DNA from: UBA2029 sp037447125
GTDB taxonomy: Bacteria > Chloroflexota > Anaerolineae > Aggregatilineales > Aggregatilineaceae
Length of the DNA stretch: 64,000 bases
Direction: 5' to 3'
NCBI GenBank assembly: GCA_037447125.1
Contig: JBBIHG010000001.1
Location: 124,001 to 188,000, forward strand
Position numbers and translations under genes: made by a program. This document shows positions 7,896-15,729 of the stretch, in pieces (within the stretch, counting starts at the first letter, position 1; each line of letters starts with the position of its first letter). The notes under the pieces are model-generated. The model saw nothing but the letters and a program-made list of their open reading frames with translations. It had not been told where the DNA came from and did not search any database.

Positions 7896-9802
7896 TCTCG
7901 CTCTATCCCCACGAACCTGACATAAAGGACGGTGAAGATGAAGATGAGGATGAAGATCATCACCCCGACAGCGGAGGCGTATCCGTCCTCGCGGTTGAGC
8001 ACCAGACGGTTATAGTTATAGCTTGCCATGGACGGACGGGTCGTGTCCAGCAAAACCTGGAACACGTCAAACGCACGCAGGGCGTCCAGCGTGCGGAAGA
8101 TCAGCGCCACGGCGATGGTGGGCCGCAACAGCGGCAGCGTGATCGAGAAGAACTGGCGAACTTTCGAGGCGCCGTCTACCGAAGCCGCTTCGTACAAATC
8201 ACTTGGGATGACCTGCAGGCCAGCCAGCAGCAGCAGCGCCATGAAGGGCGCTGTCTTCCACACATCTACGGCGATGATCGAACTCATCCATGGCCCCGTG
8301 GTGGCGAACCACTGCTGCGGGCTGGAAGCCAGCCCCAGGTCCATGAGTAGTTTGTTGAGGATGCCAGTCTGGTCGCCGCGCATGATGGTTTGCCAGAGGA
8401 CCGCCGAGACGACTGTCGGAATGGCCCAGGGCACCAGCATGGCCGTGCGCATCAGGCCTCGCCCCCTGAAGCTGGAATGGACCACCATGGCGATGATCAG
8501 GCCAAGAATCAGTTCGAGCGCGACGGACGCCACTGTGAAGCGCAACGTGTTCCAGATTGAGTTCAGGAATACCGGGTCTTTGCCGAGCAGGCGCAACCCT
8601 GTGTCACCGCCGGGCAGAGTCCAGGTTGTCGCTTCCTGATAGCGAACAAACTTCTTGCGCTCCTTGGCGGTGAGAGTCCTCAGCTGCTCGCGTTCCTGCG
8701 CTTCGACGCTCGATGGCTCCCACACGATTGAGCCATCAGGCGTGCGTGCGCACTCCCCATTGCCGTCCTTCCGGCAGTTCACCGCAGCGAACTTGAAGCT
8801 CAGCATATTTTGATAGTTGTCTAGCCCGACATAACGTGCGGGACGGTGCGTGCCGAATTCGTCATCGGTCAGGCTTTTGATGAATGTCTGCTCCAGCGGG
8901 CGCGCGGCGACCAGCGCCAGAATCACCAGCGTAGGGACGAGTAGCGTCCAGGCGAACCGTGTCTGCCGCATGCTCAGGGTTTCTTCGCCGGTGAATAGTT
9001 GGTCAATGACAGCGCCCAGCCATTTGTAGGCAGTTGCCACAGGAATGATCGCCAGAAGAAACGGCATAGCGTTGGGCACTGCCTTGCCGTAGTTAAATGG
9101 CTCGTTTCCGGCCAGACTCCCCCTGCCATTGACCCAGAAGGCCCAGGCAGCGCCTATTATCATGCCGATTACCAGCCACAGAAACGTGACTAGCGCCCAG
9201 CGTGCGGCTGTCAGGTCGAACTGGCGCAGACGCACCCCCAGGCGCAGGCACAGAACGCCCAGGCCAATGAGGATCAGCGGGACCACGAAACCGAAGCTCT
9301 GGAGATAGGCGATGACCACAGTGGGCGCGGCGTTCTTCTGGATAGTCCTGGTCAGTTCTGTCAAAGTGCCGTCGGCTGAAAGCCTGAGGAAAACCAGTGT
9401 AATCTCAAAGTCATCGTCTTCTAGCCTGACATCTTTTTCGGCTATGCCGGCGCGGACTTCTTCGACCGTCATGCCCGTCACGTCCGTGCCGTCAATGCTC
9501 AGCAGGCGGTCGCCCACCCTGACGCCCGTTGTATCGGCAGAGCCACCGGCAAGCGGTCTGAGCTCAAAATATGGCTCTTCGCCTTCAGCTTCTGGCACTA
9601 CCTGCCGGATGTTCACGCCTATCCCAGGGATCTTCGGTCCCTGGGTGGCTTCGCGGATTCCATCATCTGTGGCGATTGCATAGAACAGAAACGCAAACGC
9701 GAGCAGTCCGATGATCATCAACAGGCCGCTCACCAACTCCAGGGCGATGGCCTCCTGTTCTGTGGGTCGGCGCCGGCCGGTGGGAGGAGGTATTAAGGTC
9801 AT
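7892..9802 (-). CDS. MalF-type ABC permease with N-terminal TM segments and a PDZ domain
   Basis: 636-residue permease, about twice the usual length. The C-terminal ~350 residues are a MalF/UgpA-like permease with an EAA loop (YEAASVDGASKVRQFFSITL near 545). Before it come a TM segment (about 22-42), a PDZ-like domain (about 55-150) with the carboxylate-binding/GD core GVRVGDRLLSIDG and VTGMTVEEV, then three or four further hydrophobic segments. A loop of about 100 residues between the first two core TM segments is also enlarged and holds a Cys-x7-Cys pair (CRKDGNGEC). By topology the PDZ domain should face the cell exterior. GGAGG lies 10 nt before the ATG. The frame is continuous and hydrophobicity fits throughout, so this is a fusion rather than two genes. 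It is coupled to the MalG-type gene and lies 111 bp after the binding-protein gene. Confidence 0.9.
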   Translation of the reverse strand: MTLIPPPTGRRRPTEQEAIALELVSGLLMIIGLLAFAFLFYAIATDDGIREATQGPKIPGIGVNIRQVVPEAEGEEPYFELRPLAGGSADTTGVRVGDRLLSIDGTDVTGMTVEEVRAGIAEKDVRLEDDDFEITLVFLRLSADGTLTELTRTIQKNAAPTVVIAYLQSFGFVVPLILIGLGVLCLRLGVRLRQFDLTAARWALVTFLWLVIGMIIGAAWAFWVNGRGSLAGNEPFNYGKAVPNAMPFLLAIIPVATAYKWLGAVIDQLFTGEETLSMRQTRFAWTLLVPTLVILALVAARPLEQTFIKSLTDDEFGTHRPARYVGLDNYQNMLSFKFAAVNCRKDGNGECARTPDGSIVWEPSSVEAQEREQLRTLTAKERKKFVRYQEATTWTLPGGDTGLRLLGKDPVFLNSIWNTLRFTVASVALELILGLIIAMVVHSSFRGRGLMRTAMLVPWAIPTVVSAVLWQTIMRGDQTGILNKLLMDLGLASSPQQWFATTGPWMSSIIAVDVWKTAPFMALLLLAGLQVIPSDLYEAASVDGASKVRQFFSITLPLLRPTIAVALIFRTLDALRAFDVFQVLLDTTRPSMASYNYNRLVLNREDGYASAVGVMIFILIFIFTVLYVRFVGIERE

Positions 9803-9840
9803 TGGGAACGCCTCCGCTCAGACAAGAAGAGTTTCTTGCG

Positions 9841-9876
9841 AAAAAAAGGTTGGGGGCAGAATTCATCTGCCCCCAA
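9841..9876 (-). terminator. Strong intrinsic terminator between binding protein and permease genes
   Basis: Perfect 11-bp stem (TTGGGGGCAGA/TCTGCCCCCAA, 9850-9876) with a 5-nt loop, followed on the minus strand by CC and seven T residues (9841-9847). It lies inside the operon, 38 nt past the binding-protein stop, and should let most transcripts end there, giving excess binding protein over permeases. Confidence 0.85.
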
Positions 9877-9913
9877 TGGTTAAGCTGATGGTTTGCCTAC
9901 ACCTGATTGCGCG

Positions 9914-11221
9914 CTAAGGCAACTCGAAACCGAGATCGGCGAGAGCCAGTTCAAGGTCACCCATTGCCGTCGCGGCGTCTACCTTGCCAGCCAGCACAGC
10001 GTTCACTGCTGTGTAGTAGAGCTCGGATACCGCACCGTACTGGGCGCCAGCGACGCCAGGACGCGCAGTCGCGAAATCGAGAACGTCGCCCATTGCGACG
10101 AGATAGGGTAGCGCCTCAACTAACTCTGGGTCCTCGTACAGCGCAGGCTGGACCGGCTGCTCGCCGCGAGCCAGGTGGAAGTCCACAAGCTGATCGTAGG
10201 AGGTCACCCAGATGGCGAATGCGGATGCAGCCTCGATGTTCTTGGAGTACCTGGACACAGCCACGCCCCAGCCACCTAGCGTTGCGGCGCTCATGCCCGC
10301 TTCTTTGCCAGGCAGTGGCACTACCTCGAACTTGTCTCGGATGGGGCTGTCCTCGGCCTGGCCCAGGGTGTAGGCGTAGCCCCAGTTGCGCATGAAGGCG
10401 GCGTTGCCCGCCTGCCAGACAGCGCGGGAGTCCTCTTCCATGTAGTTCAACACGTCGGGCGGCACGAAGTCGCCGACCCAGCTTGCGATCTTGTCAAAGA
10501 TTTCGATCGTGGCCGGATCGTTGACCTCAATCACGCCCTCAGGGCTGAGGATGCGGCCCCCACCATAAGACACCTGCCACTCCAGGGCATCGCAGGTCAG
10601 GCCTTCATACGCCTTGCCCTGGAAGACAAAGCCCCAGAACGCAGTGTTGCCCTCGGCGCGCTCACCGTCCTGGATGGTCTTGGCGGCAGCCGCTAGCTCG
10701 TCCCAGGTCTGTGGCACGGCAAGACCGTACTTCTCCAGCAGGTCGGTGCGGTAGTAGAGCATCCCGCCGCCAGCGAACCAGGGCAGGCCAACTACGCGCC
10801 CCTCAACCGTATAGGCATTCAACACGGCGGGGTAGAACTGCGCCAGAGCCTCGTCTGTTGCATATTCGCTGATGTCTGCCAAGTGTTCCTTGAACATGGC
10901 CGGGTAGAACACGTCAATCTGGAAGATATCAATCTCGGCACTCTGGGCCTCGAAGAACATCTGGTACTGGGCGATAGTCTCGGTGGTGCTCTCAGGGCGC
11001 TCTACCACTTTAACTGTCACGTTGGGGCATGCCTCAGCCATGTACTTCTCAGCCAGGGCGACTGCGGTTGGATACTCATTGCCAACAGTGCCGGCGATCC
11101 AGGTGATGCTCACCGGCTGATCGGTACCACACCATACTTCTCCTTCTTGGGCGCTGGCAATGGGTAGTGCGCCAATGGCCAGCACGGCTACAAGAGCGAT
11201 GACAGTGAGACGTTTGAACAT
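9914..11221 (-). CDS. Sugar ABC transporter substrate-binding protein
   Basis: 435-residue extracytoplasmic solute-binding protein of the family-1 (MalE/UgpB) type. It has a Sec signal peptide (MFKRLTVIALVAVLAIGALP, cleavage expected near ASA-QEG, no lipobox Cys). The mature part shows the family hallmarks: FFEAQSAEIDIFQIDVFYPAMF-type segment near 95-115, LPWFAGGGMLYYRTDLLEKYG near 150, and NWGYAY near 300. AAAGGAG lies 8 nt before the ATG at 11221; the longer frame to 11266 would hide the signal peptide. It is first in the operon, driven by the promoter at 11339-11367 and followed by a strong terminator. The sugar ligand is unknown. Confidence 0.93.
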   Translation of the reverse strand: MFKRLTVIALVAVLAIGALPIASAQEGEVWCGTDQPVSITWIAGTVGNEYPTAVALAEKYMAEACPNVTVKVVERPESTTETIAQYQMFFEAQSAEIDIFQIDVFYPAMFKEHLADISEYATDEALAQFYPAVLNAYTVEGRVVGLPWFAGGGMLYYRTDLLEKYGLAVPQTWDELAAAAKTIQDGERAEGNTAFWGFVFQGKAYEGLTCDALEWQVSYGGGRILSPEGVIEVNDPATIEIFDKIASWVGDFVPPDVLNYMEEDSRAVWQAGNAAFMRNWGYAYTLGQAEDSPIRDKFEVVPLPGKEAGMSAATLGGWGVAVSRYSKNIEAASAFAIWVTSYDQLVDFHLARGEQPVQPALYEDPELVEALPYLVAMGDVLDFATARPGVAGAQYGAVSELYYTAVNAVLAGKVDAATAMGDLELALADLGFELP

Positions 11222-11338
11222 TAGGAACTCTCCTTTGACACTAAGTGGAATTCTAATGGCAAGCACTCCCCATGCTCTACACGTGGGGTGCCGTATTTCT
11301 CCGGCACGATGCCTGCCTACAGAGACACCATTGACCTC

Positions 11339-11367
11339 ATTGTACCAAAGCTGGGGATGCCTGCCAA
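11339..11367 (-). promoter_or_regulatory. Promoter of the sugar ABC operon
   Basis: Minus strand TTGGCA (11362-11367), 17-nt spacer, TACAAT (11339-11344). The leader to the ATG at 11221 is about 110 nt and holds two short inverted repeats (GTGCCG/CGGCAC at 11288-11307 and CCCCA/TGGGG at 11268-11288) that could be operators or hairpins. Confidence 0.65.
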
Positions 11368-11416
11368 GTGCTGCGGCTCGTGGCTCGTGCGCTGGGTGCT
11401 AGTCTCAGCTAGCAGG

Positions 11417-11445
11417 TTGCAGCACGGCCATGCGTGCCGTACAAT
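11417..11445 (+). promoter_or_regulatory. Promoter of the PPC-repeat genes
   Basis: TTGCAG (11417-11422), 17-nt spacer, TACAAT (11440-11445). Predicted start near 11452, 34 nt before the ATG at 11486. It is back-to-back with the ABC operon promoter, about 50 bp apart. Confidence 0.65.
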
Positions 11446-11485
11446 GGCGTTCAGGAAGCCCGGGGGATTGTGGAGGGACCAAGCT

Positions 11486-14134
11486 ATGCGCGCGCTGCGG
11501 TCTGTCATCCTGGTGTTCTGTCTCGTCTTGCTGGCAGCGAGTGTTGGCGCCGGGGGGTCATGGGCGCTGGCAGCCCCCCTGCTCCAGGAGGCGCCGACTC
11601 GGCTGGTCTATGGGGACACGGCGGATGGGGTTCTTGGCCCCGATCAGCCCAGTGCTTTCTTCATCTTTGAGGGGCGCGCTGGTGATGTGGTGACGATCAC
11701 CATGGCTGTCACAGGGGGTTCCATTGACCCTTTCCTGGTGCTCAACAGCAGCGATCGAACTCCGCTGGCCATGGATGATAACAGTGGTAGCGAGGGAAAT
11801 GCCCGGCTGAGTTATGTCGTTGGGGCTGATGCGTCGTACGTTGTCCAGGCGACTCATGCCGGGGGCATCATGCCTCCGGAAGGGGGGACGTTTAGCCTCG
11901 CGCTGGAGGCGGAGAGGACATCGTCTGGCGAGGGAGGTGATGTGCCGAGTCTGGGGGTTGCTGGCGCGCTGCCCGGCGGCCCATTCCTGGTGCCTCTGGG
12001 AATGACGGGTTCGCTGACGAACGAGTTGACTCGGCAGACGCCGTTGCGGCTGTACTGGTTTGAGGCCGCTGAGGGCGATCAAGTGGTGGTTATGCCGCAG
12101 CAGATGGTTGAGTTTCAGCCGCTACTTGCGCTGTATGACGCGGCGTTCAATGAAGTGGGGCGCGCGCAGCCGGGGACCAATCTGCGGGCCGCGTTTCGGG
12201 TGGGGGGTGTGCACTTCCTGGCAGTGTCGCTGCCTGGTGTGGGGAGTGTTGGGGGTCTGTTTGAGTTGGCCGTAGAAAGGACGGGAGTGCTGGCGGTGCC
12301 TGAAGGCTTTCAGGACCTGCAATATGGGGAGAGCCGGCGCGGAGTGGTTGACGAGGCAAACCCTGCAGTGTCGTACCGATTTGTCGGTGCGGCTGGTGAT
12401 GGCGTGGAGGTGAGTGTTAGTCGGGCTGAGGATGATCTTCGTGGTTATGTGTATCTGTTGACTGAGAGCGGTGAGGTGCTGGCTGAGGGAGGGGATGCGG
12501 GTGATGGTGTGAAGTTGGGGTTGGTGCTGCCCGCTGATGGCGTGTATGTTGTGACGGTGACGCGGGGAGATGACGCTGGCGCGAGTTCTGCGGGGAGTTT
12601 TGTCTTGGAGTTGCGTGGGGGTGTTGATTTTGGTTTGGGTGTTGTTGGTGGTTTGTTTGTGCCTCCTGACTACGCGAATTTACCATTGATTGAGTACGGA
12701 GAGACTGTCGAAGGTGAGATCTCTGATGACCACTTCATGGACATCTACATCTTCCTGGGCCAGGCTGGAGATGACATCACCATAGAACTCAACAGTCTCG
12801 CAGCTGGTGCCTCGCCCACGGCTCTCGATCCCCTGCTCATCTTGCTGGACGATGGTCGTATTCCTCTGGCCGAGCATGATGACATCGTTGACGGAGTAGA
12901 GCGCGATTCGCGCCTGGAATTCACGCTGCCCCGCACAGCCTACTACGCCATCGTTGCCACGCGCTTCGACCAGGCGGAGGGCACTACCGCCGGCCCGTAT
13001 TCTCTGCTGCTGTCCGGGCCAGGTGACTCCGCCGCCGCCCCCCCCACCCCCACGGCTGTGGCTGGGCCCTCGCCGCTGGGACGGCTCCCCACAGTCCAGC
13101 TTGTCTCCGGCGAGCCGATCCAGACTGTCTTTGAGAAGGGAGCGAGCCTGTACTCCTTCACAGCATTTGCTGGTTCGCTGGCGGACATCTCCATCACGAC
13201 CGATCCCGGCCTGGATGTGCTCCTCATCCTGGCTGATGAGACTCTCAGCGAGCTCTATGCCAGCAACACCGGCGCCCTCAACGGGATCGAAGTCCCGGCC
13301 AGTGGGCGGTACCTGGTGCTGGTCATGCCGCGCTTTGGTCCGGTGGACGATCTGGGCAAAGGGTACATCCTGGCCCTGACACTCGCCGGTGCGGGAGGGC
13401 CGGATGCCTCCCCGGCCAACGGTGTCCGCCTGCTGGCTTACGGCGATCTGGTCAACGGGGCCATCAACGACTCCACCACCAGCCAAATCTTCATGTTCGA
13501 TGGGCTGGCGGGCGATCGCGTGCGGATCACCATGAAGGCATCGCCCGGCTCAGCCCTGGACAGCTACCTGGAGTTGCAGGATGTGAGCGGTGCAGTGATT
13601 GATGCCAACGACGACATCGTCCCCGGCCAGATTCGCGATGCCCAGATTGACGCCGAACTGCCGGCTGACGGTCGCTACGTGGTGATTGCGTCCCGCTACG
13701 TGGGTCCCGACGCCGAGCCGACGCGGGGCGCGTATGAGCTGCTGCTGGAGCGCGCCCAAGACGCAGTCGCGCTCGCGGAAAGCCCGACCATGATCCCGCT
13801 GAGCTATGGCCAGATTGAGACGGGTGAGATCACCGCCGACCAGTACCTGCGCTTCTACGTATTCTCTGGCCAGGCTGGCGACGTCATCACAGTGCGCATC
13901 GCGCACCGTAGCGGCAACCTCGATTCGGTGCTGCATCTGTACCAGTCCACAGGAACCGGCTGGGTCGAAATCGCCAGCAACGACGACAGTCCTGCTGGCG
14001 GGACCTATGAGGCGCTGCTCAGCAACATCATCCTGCCGCAGACAGCCAAGTACCTGATCGCGGTCAGCCGCTATGGGCTGGATCGGGAGACAACCACAGG
14101 TACCTTCACGATCACGCTGATACGCGAGCGGTAG
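11486..14134 (+). CDS. Secreted protein with seven PPC-type beta-sandwich repeats
   Basis: 882-residue exported protein: a signal peptide (SVILVFCLVLLAASVGAGG) followed by about seven repeats of the PPC (bacterial pre-peptidase C-terminal) type starting near residues 40, 170, 277, 401, 540, 650 and 771. Each has a YG-x3-G opening, an AGD turn after the second strand, a DPLLxL..S/D strand with acidic Asp pairs (DDN, NDD) and a final GxYxVVATR strand. No protease or other catalytic domain is present. A Pro/Thr-rich linker separates repeats 4 and 5. GGAGGGA precedes the ATG at 11486; longer in-frame starts lie upstream of or within the promoter. Codon use changes abruptly near 12670: the first three repeats use G/T-ending codons with very little C, the rest C/G-ending codons. 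Likely a cell-surface or extracellular binding/adhesion protein. Confidence 0.85.
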   Translation: MRALRSVILVFCLVLLAASVGAGGSWALAAPLLQEAPTRLVYGDTADGVLGPDQPSAFFIFEGRAGDVVTITMAVTGGSIDPFLVLNSSDRTPLAMDDNSGSEGNARLSYVVGADASYVVQATHAGGIMPPEGGTFSLALEAERTSSGEGGDVPSLGVAGALPGGPFLVPLGMTGSLTNELTRQTPLRLYWFEAAEGDQVVVMPQQMVEFQPLLALYDAAFNEVGRAQPGTNLRAAFRVGGVHFLAVSLPGVGSVGGLFELAVERTGVLAVPEGFQDLQYGESRRGVVDEANPAVSYRFVGAAGDGVEVSVSRAEDDLRGYVYLLTESGEVLAEGGDAGDGVKLGLVLPADGVYVVTVTRGDDAGASSAGSFVLELRGGVDFGLGVVGGLFVPPDYANLPLIEYGETVEGEISDDHFMDIYIFLGQAGDDITIELNSLAAGASPTALDPLLILLDDGRIPLAEHDDIVDGVERDSRLEFTLPRTAYYAIVATRFDQAEGTTAGPYSLLLSGPGDSAAAPPTPTAVAGPSPLGRLPTVQLVSGEPIQTVFEKGASLYSFTAFAGSLADISITTDPGLDVLLILADETLSELYASNTGALNGIEVPASGRYLVLVMPRFGPVDDLGKGYILALTLAGAGGPDASPANGVRLLAYGDLVNGAINDSTTSQIFMFDGLAGDRVRITMKASPGSALDSYLELQDVSGAVIDANDDIVPGQIRDAQIDAELPADGRYVVIASRYVGPDAEPTRGAYELLLERAQDAVALAESPTMIPLSYGQIETGEITADQYLRFYVFSGQAGDVITVRIAHRSGNLDSVLHLYQSTGTGWVEIASNDDSPAGGTYEALLSNIILPQTAKYLIAVSRYGLDRETTTGTFTITLIRER

Positions 14135-14144
14135 TGGGCGGACC

Positions 14145-15674
14145 ATGACGTGCGTTGGGTGCGTGGGGATGGGGTTGCGACGGCGGGTCCTGCTGCTCAG
14201 CCTGCTGACTCTGGGTTTCATCCTGTTAACAGGCTCCCCGCCCGGCGGTCGCTCGCGCCTTGAGGCGGAGAGTCCCCGGCAGTCCGGCTCGGAGATTCAG
14301 ATCGGCCAACCCGTGTCGGGCACCATCGAAGGGGACAGTTTTCGCTTCATCTACGCGCTCGCCGGCCAGGCCGAAGACGTGCTGTCCATTAGCATGAGCC
14401 GACTCTCCGGCGATCTCGATCCCCTCCTTCTGCTCATTGACAGCGATGGCGCCATTCTCGGCATCAGTGACGACGACGGCGAGCGCACCAACGCCCTCAT
14501 CGAGTCCCTGCGCCTTCCCGCAGCAGGGCGCTACTTCATTATTGCCACGCGCTTCGGACAAGAGCACGGCACTACACTGGGCGCGTTTTCGCTGCTGGTC
14601 GAGCGAACTGGTAGCAGCCCCAGCGCAGACAACACCCTGGTCTATGGTCACCAGGTGTTGGGCCGGATCACCAACGAGGCGCCCCTCGCCTTCTACTTCT
14701 TTCGGGCCCAGCGCGGCGACGTGATCAGCATCACCATGCAGCGCACCTCCGGCAACCTCGATCCCTCTCTCGATCTGGCCACACCGGATGGCATTGTGCT
14801 CCTCTCTGATGACGATGGCCTGTCTGCCGGAACGCTGGATGCGGCAATCACCAACTACACAGTGCTGCGCACCGGCGTATACCTGGTGGTTGCCACCCGC
14901 TTTGGACGGGAGGCAGGCGCTACCGAAGGGACGTTCGTGCTGTCATTGGCTCAAACTCCTGTCGAGCAGCTCGGCCTGGAGCCGGCCAGCGCGCGCCTGA
15001 TTGACTACGGGGCCGCAGTCACCAGCGCGATCAGTGGCGAAGTGCCTGCCCGCTTCTTCCGCTTCGAGGCAGACCGTGGCGACGTCATCGCCGTGACCTT
15101 GGAGCGGCAAAACAGCGCGTTGGACCCGCTCGTGCGCATCCTCGATGCTGACCTCTCTCCCCTGGCCGAAGACGACAACGGCGGGACTGATCGCAACGCG
15201 CGCATTGCCGCGCTGGCCCTGCCCCGGCCAGGCAGCTACTACATTGAGGCGACGCGCAGCGGCCAGGCCACCGGTCGCTCGCAAGGGGAATTCACGCTGC
15301 GCCTGAGCGGACGGCCAGGGTTAACCGACGGCTCGTCACTTGAGATCATGTACGGAGCTACTGTCAGCGGACGTATTGACGACCAGACACCGGAAGAGGA
15401 GTATGTTTTCGTCGGCCAGGCGGGCGATGTTGTGCGCATCACGATGGAGCGTGTGGATGGGGACCTCGACTCGCTGGTGACTCTGTACGACAGCGAGCGC
15501 AAGCAGATCGCCTTTGACGACGACAGCGGCGGCCAGCAGAACGCCCGGCTCGACCGTTTTGTGCTGCCCGCCGACGGCATGTACCTGCTCACTGCCTCGC
15601 GCTTCGACCGGGCGAACGGCACGACAGGCGGTTCCTATCTGCTTACGCTGGACCTCGTGCGGCCTGGTGGCTGA
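14145..15674 (+). CDS. Secreted protein with four PPC-type repeats
   Basis: 509-residue exported protein, 10 bp downstream of the larger PPC protein and clearly related to it. A signal sequence (RRRVLLLSLLTLGFILLTG) is followed by four PPC repeats starting near residues 51, 165, 286 and 401, each with the GQxVSG-like opening, AGD/RGD turn, GDLDPL strand, DDD/DDG acidic cluster and GRYFIIATRFG-like last strand. There is no enzymatic domain. The Asp-rich turns could bind calcium, but this is inference. The ATG at 14169 is an alternative start (it gives a more usual signal peptide); GGGCGG before 14145 decides weakly for the longer form. Probably co-transcribed with the upstream gene and a functional partner or paralogue of it. 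Confidence 0.82.
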   Translation: MTCVGCVGMGLRRRVLLLSLLTLGFILLTGSPPGGRSRLEAESPRQSGSEIQIGQPVSGTIEGDSFRFIYALAGQAEDVLSISMSRLSGDLDPLLLLIDSDGAILGISDDDGERTNALIESLRLPAAGRYFIIATRFGQEHGTTLGAFSLLVERTGSSPSADNTLVYGHQVLGRITNEAPLAFYFFRAQRGDVISITMQRTSGNLDPSLDLATPDGIVLLSDDDGLSAGTLDAAITNYTVLRTGVYLVVATRFGREAGATEGTFVLSLAQTPVEQLGLEPASARLIDYGAAVTSAISGEVPARFFRFEADRGDVIAVTLERQNSALDPLVRILDADLSPLAEDDNGGTDRNARIAALALPRPGSYYIEATRSGQATGRSQGEFTLRLSGRPGLTDGSSLEIMYGATVSGRIDDQTPEEEYVFVGQAGDVVRITMERVDGDLDSLVTLYDSERKQIAFDDDSGGQQNARLDRFVLPADGMYLLTASRFDRANGTTGGSYLLTLDLVRPGG

Positions 15675-15729
15675 GACACCCGCCAGGTTGCGCCCAGCCA
15701 GCGCCGTCCACCCAAGGAAGCCAAGCCGC

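Noticed and set aside
12417..12686. His/Gln/Pro-rich 89-codon minus-strand frame
   Set aside because: It mirrors the G/T-rich stretch of the PPC gene; the plus strand keeps the PPC pattern through the region.
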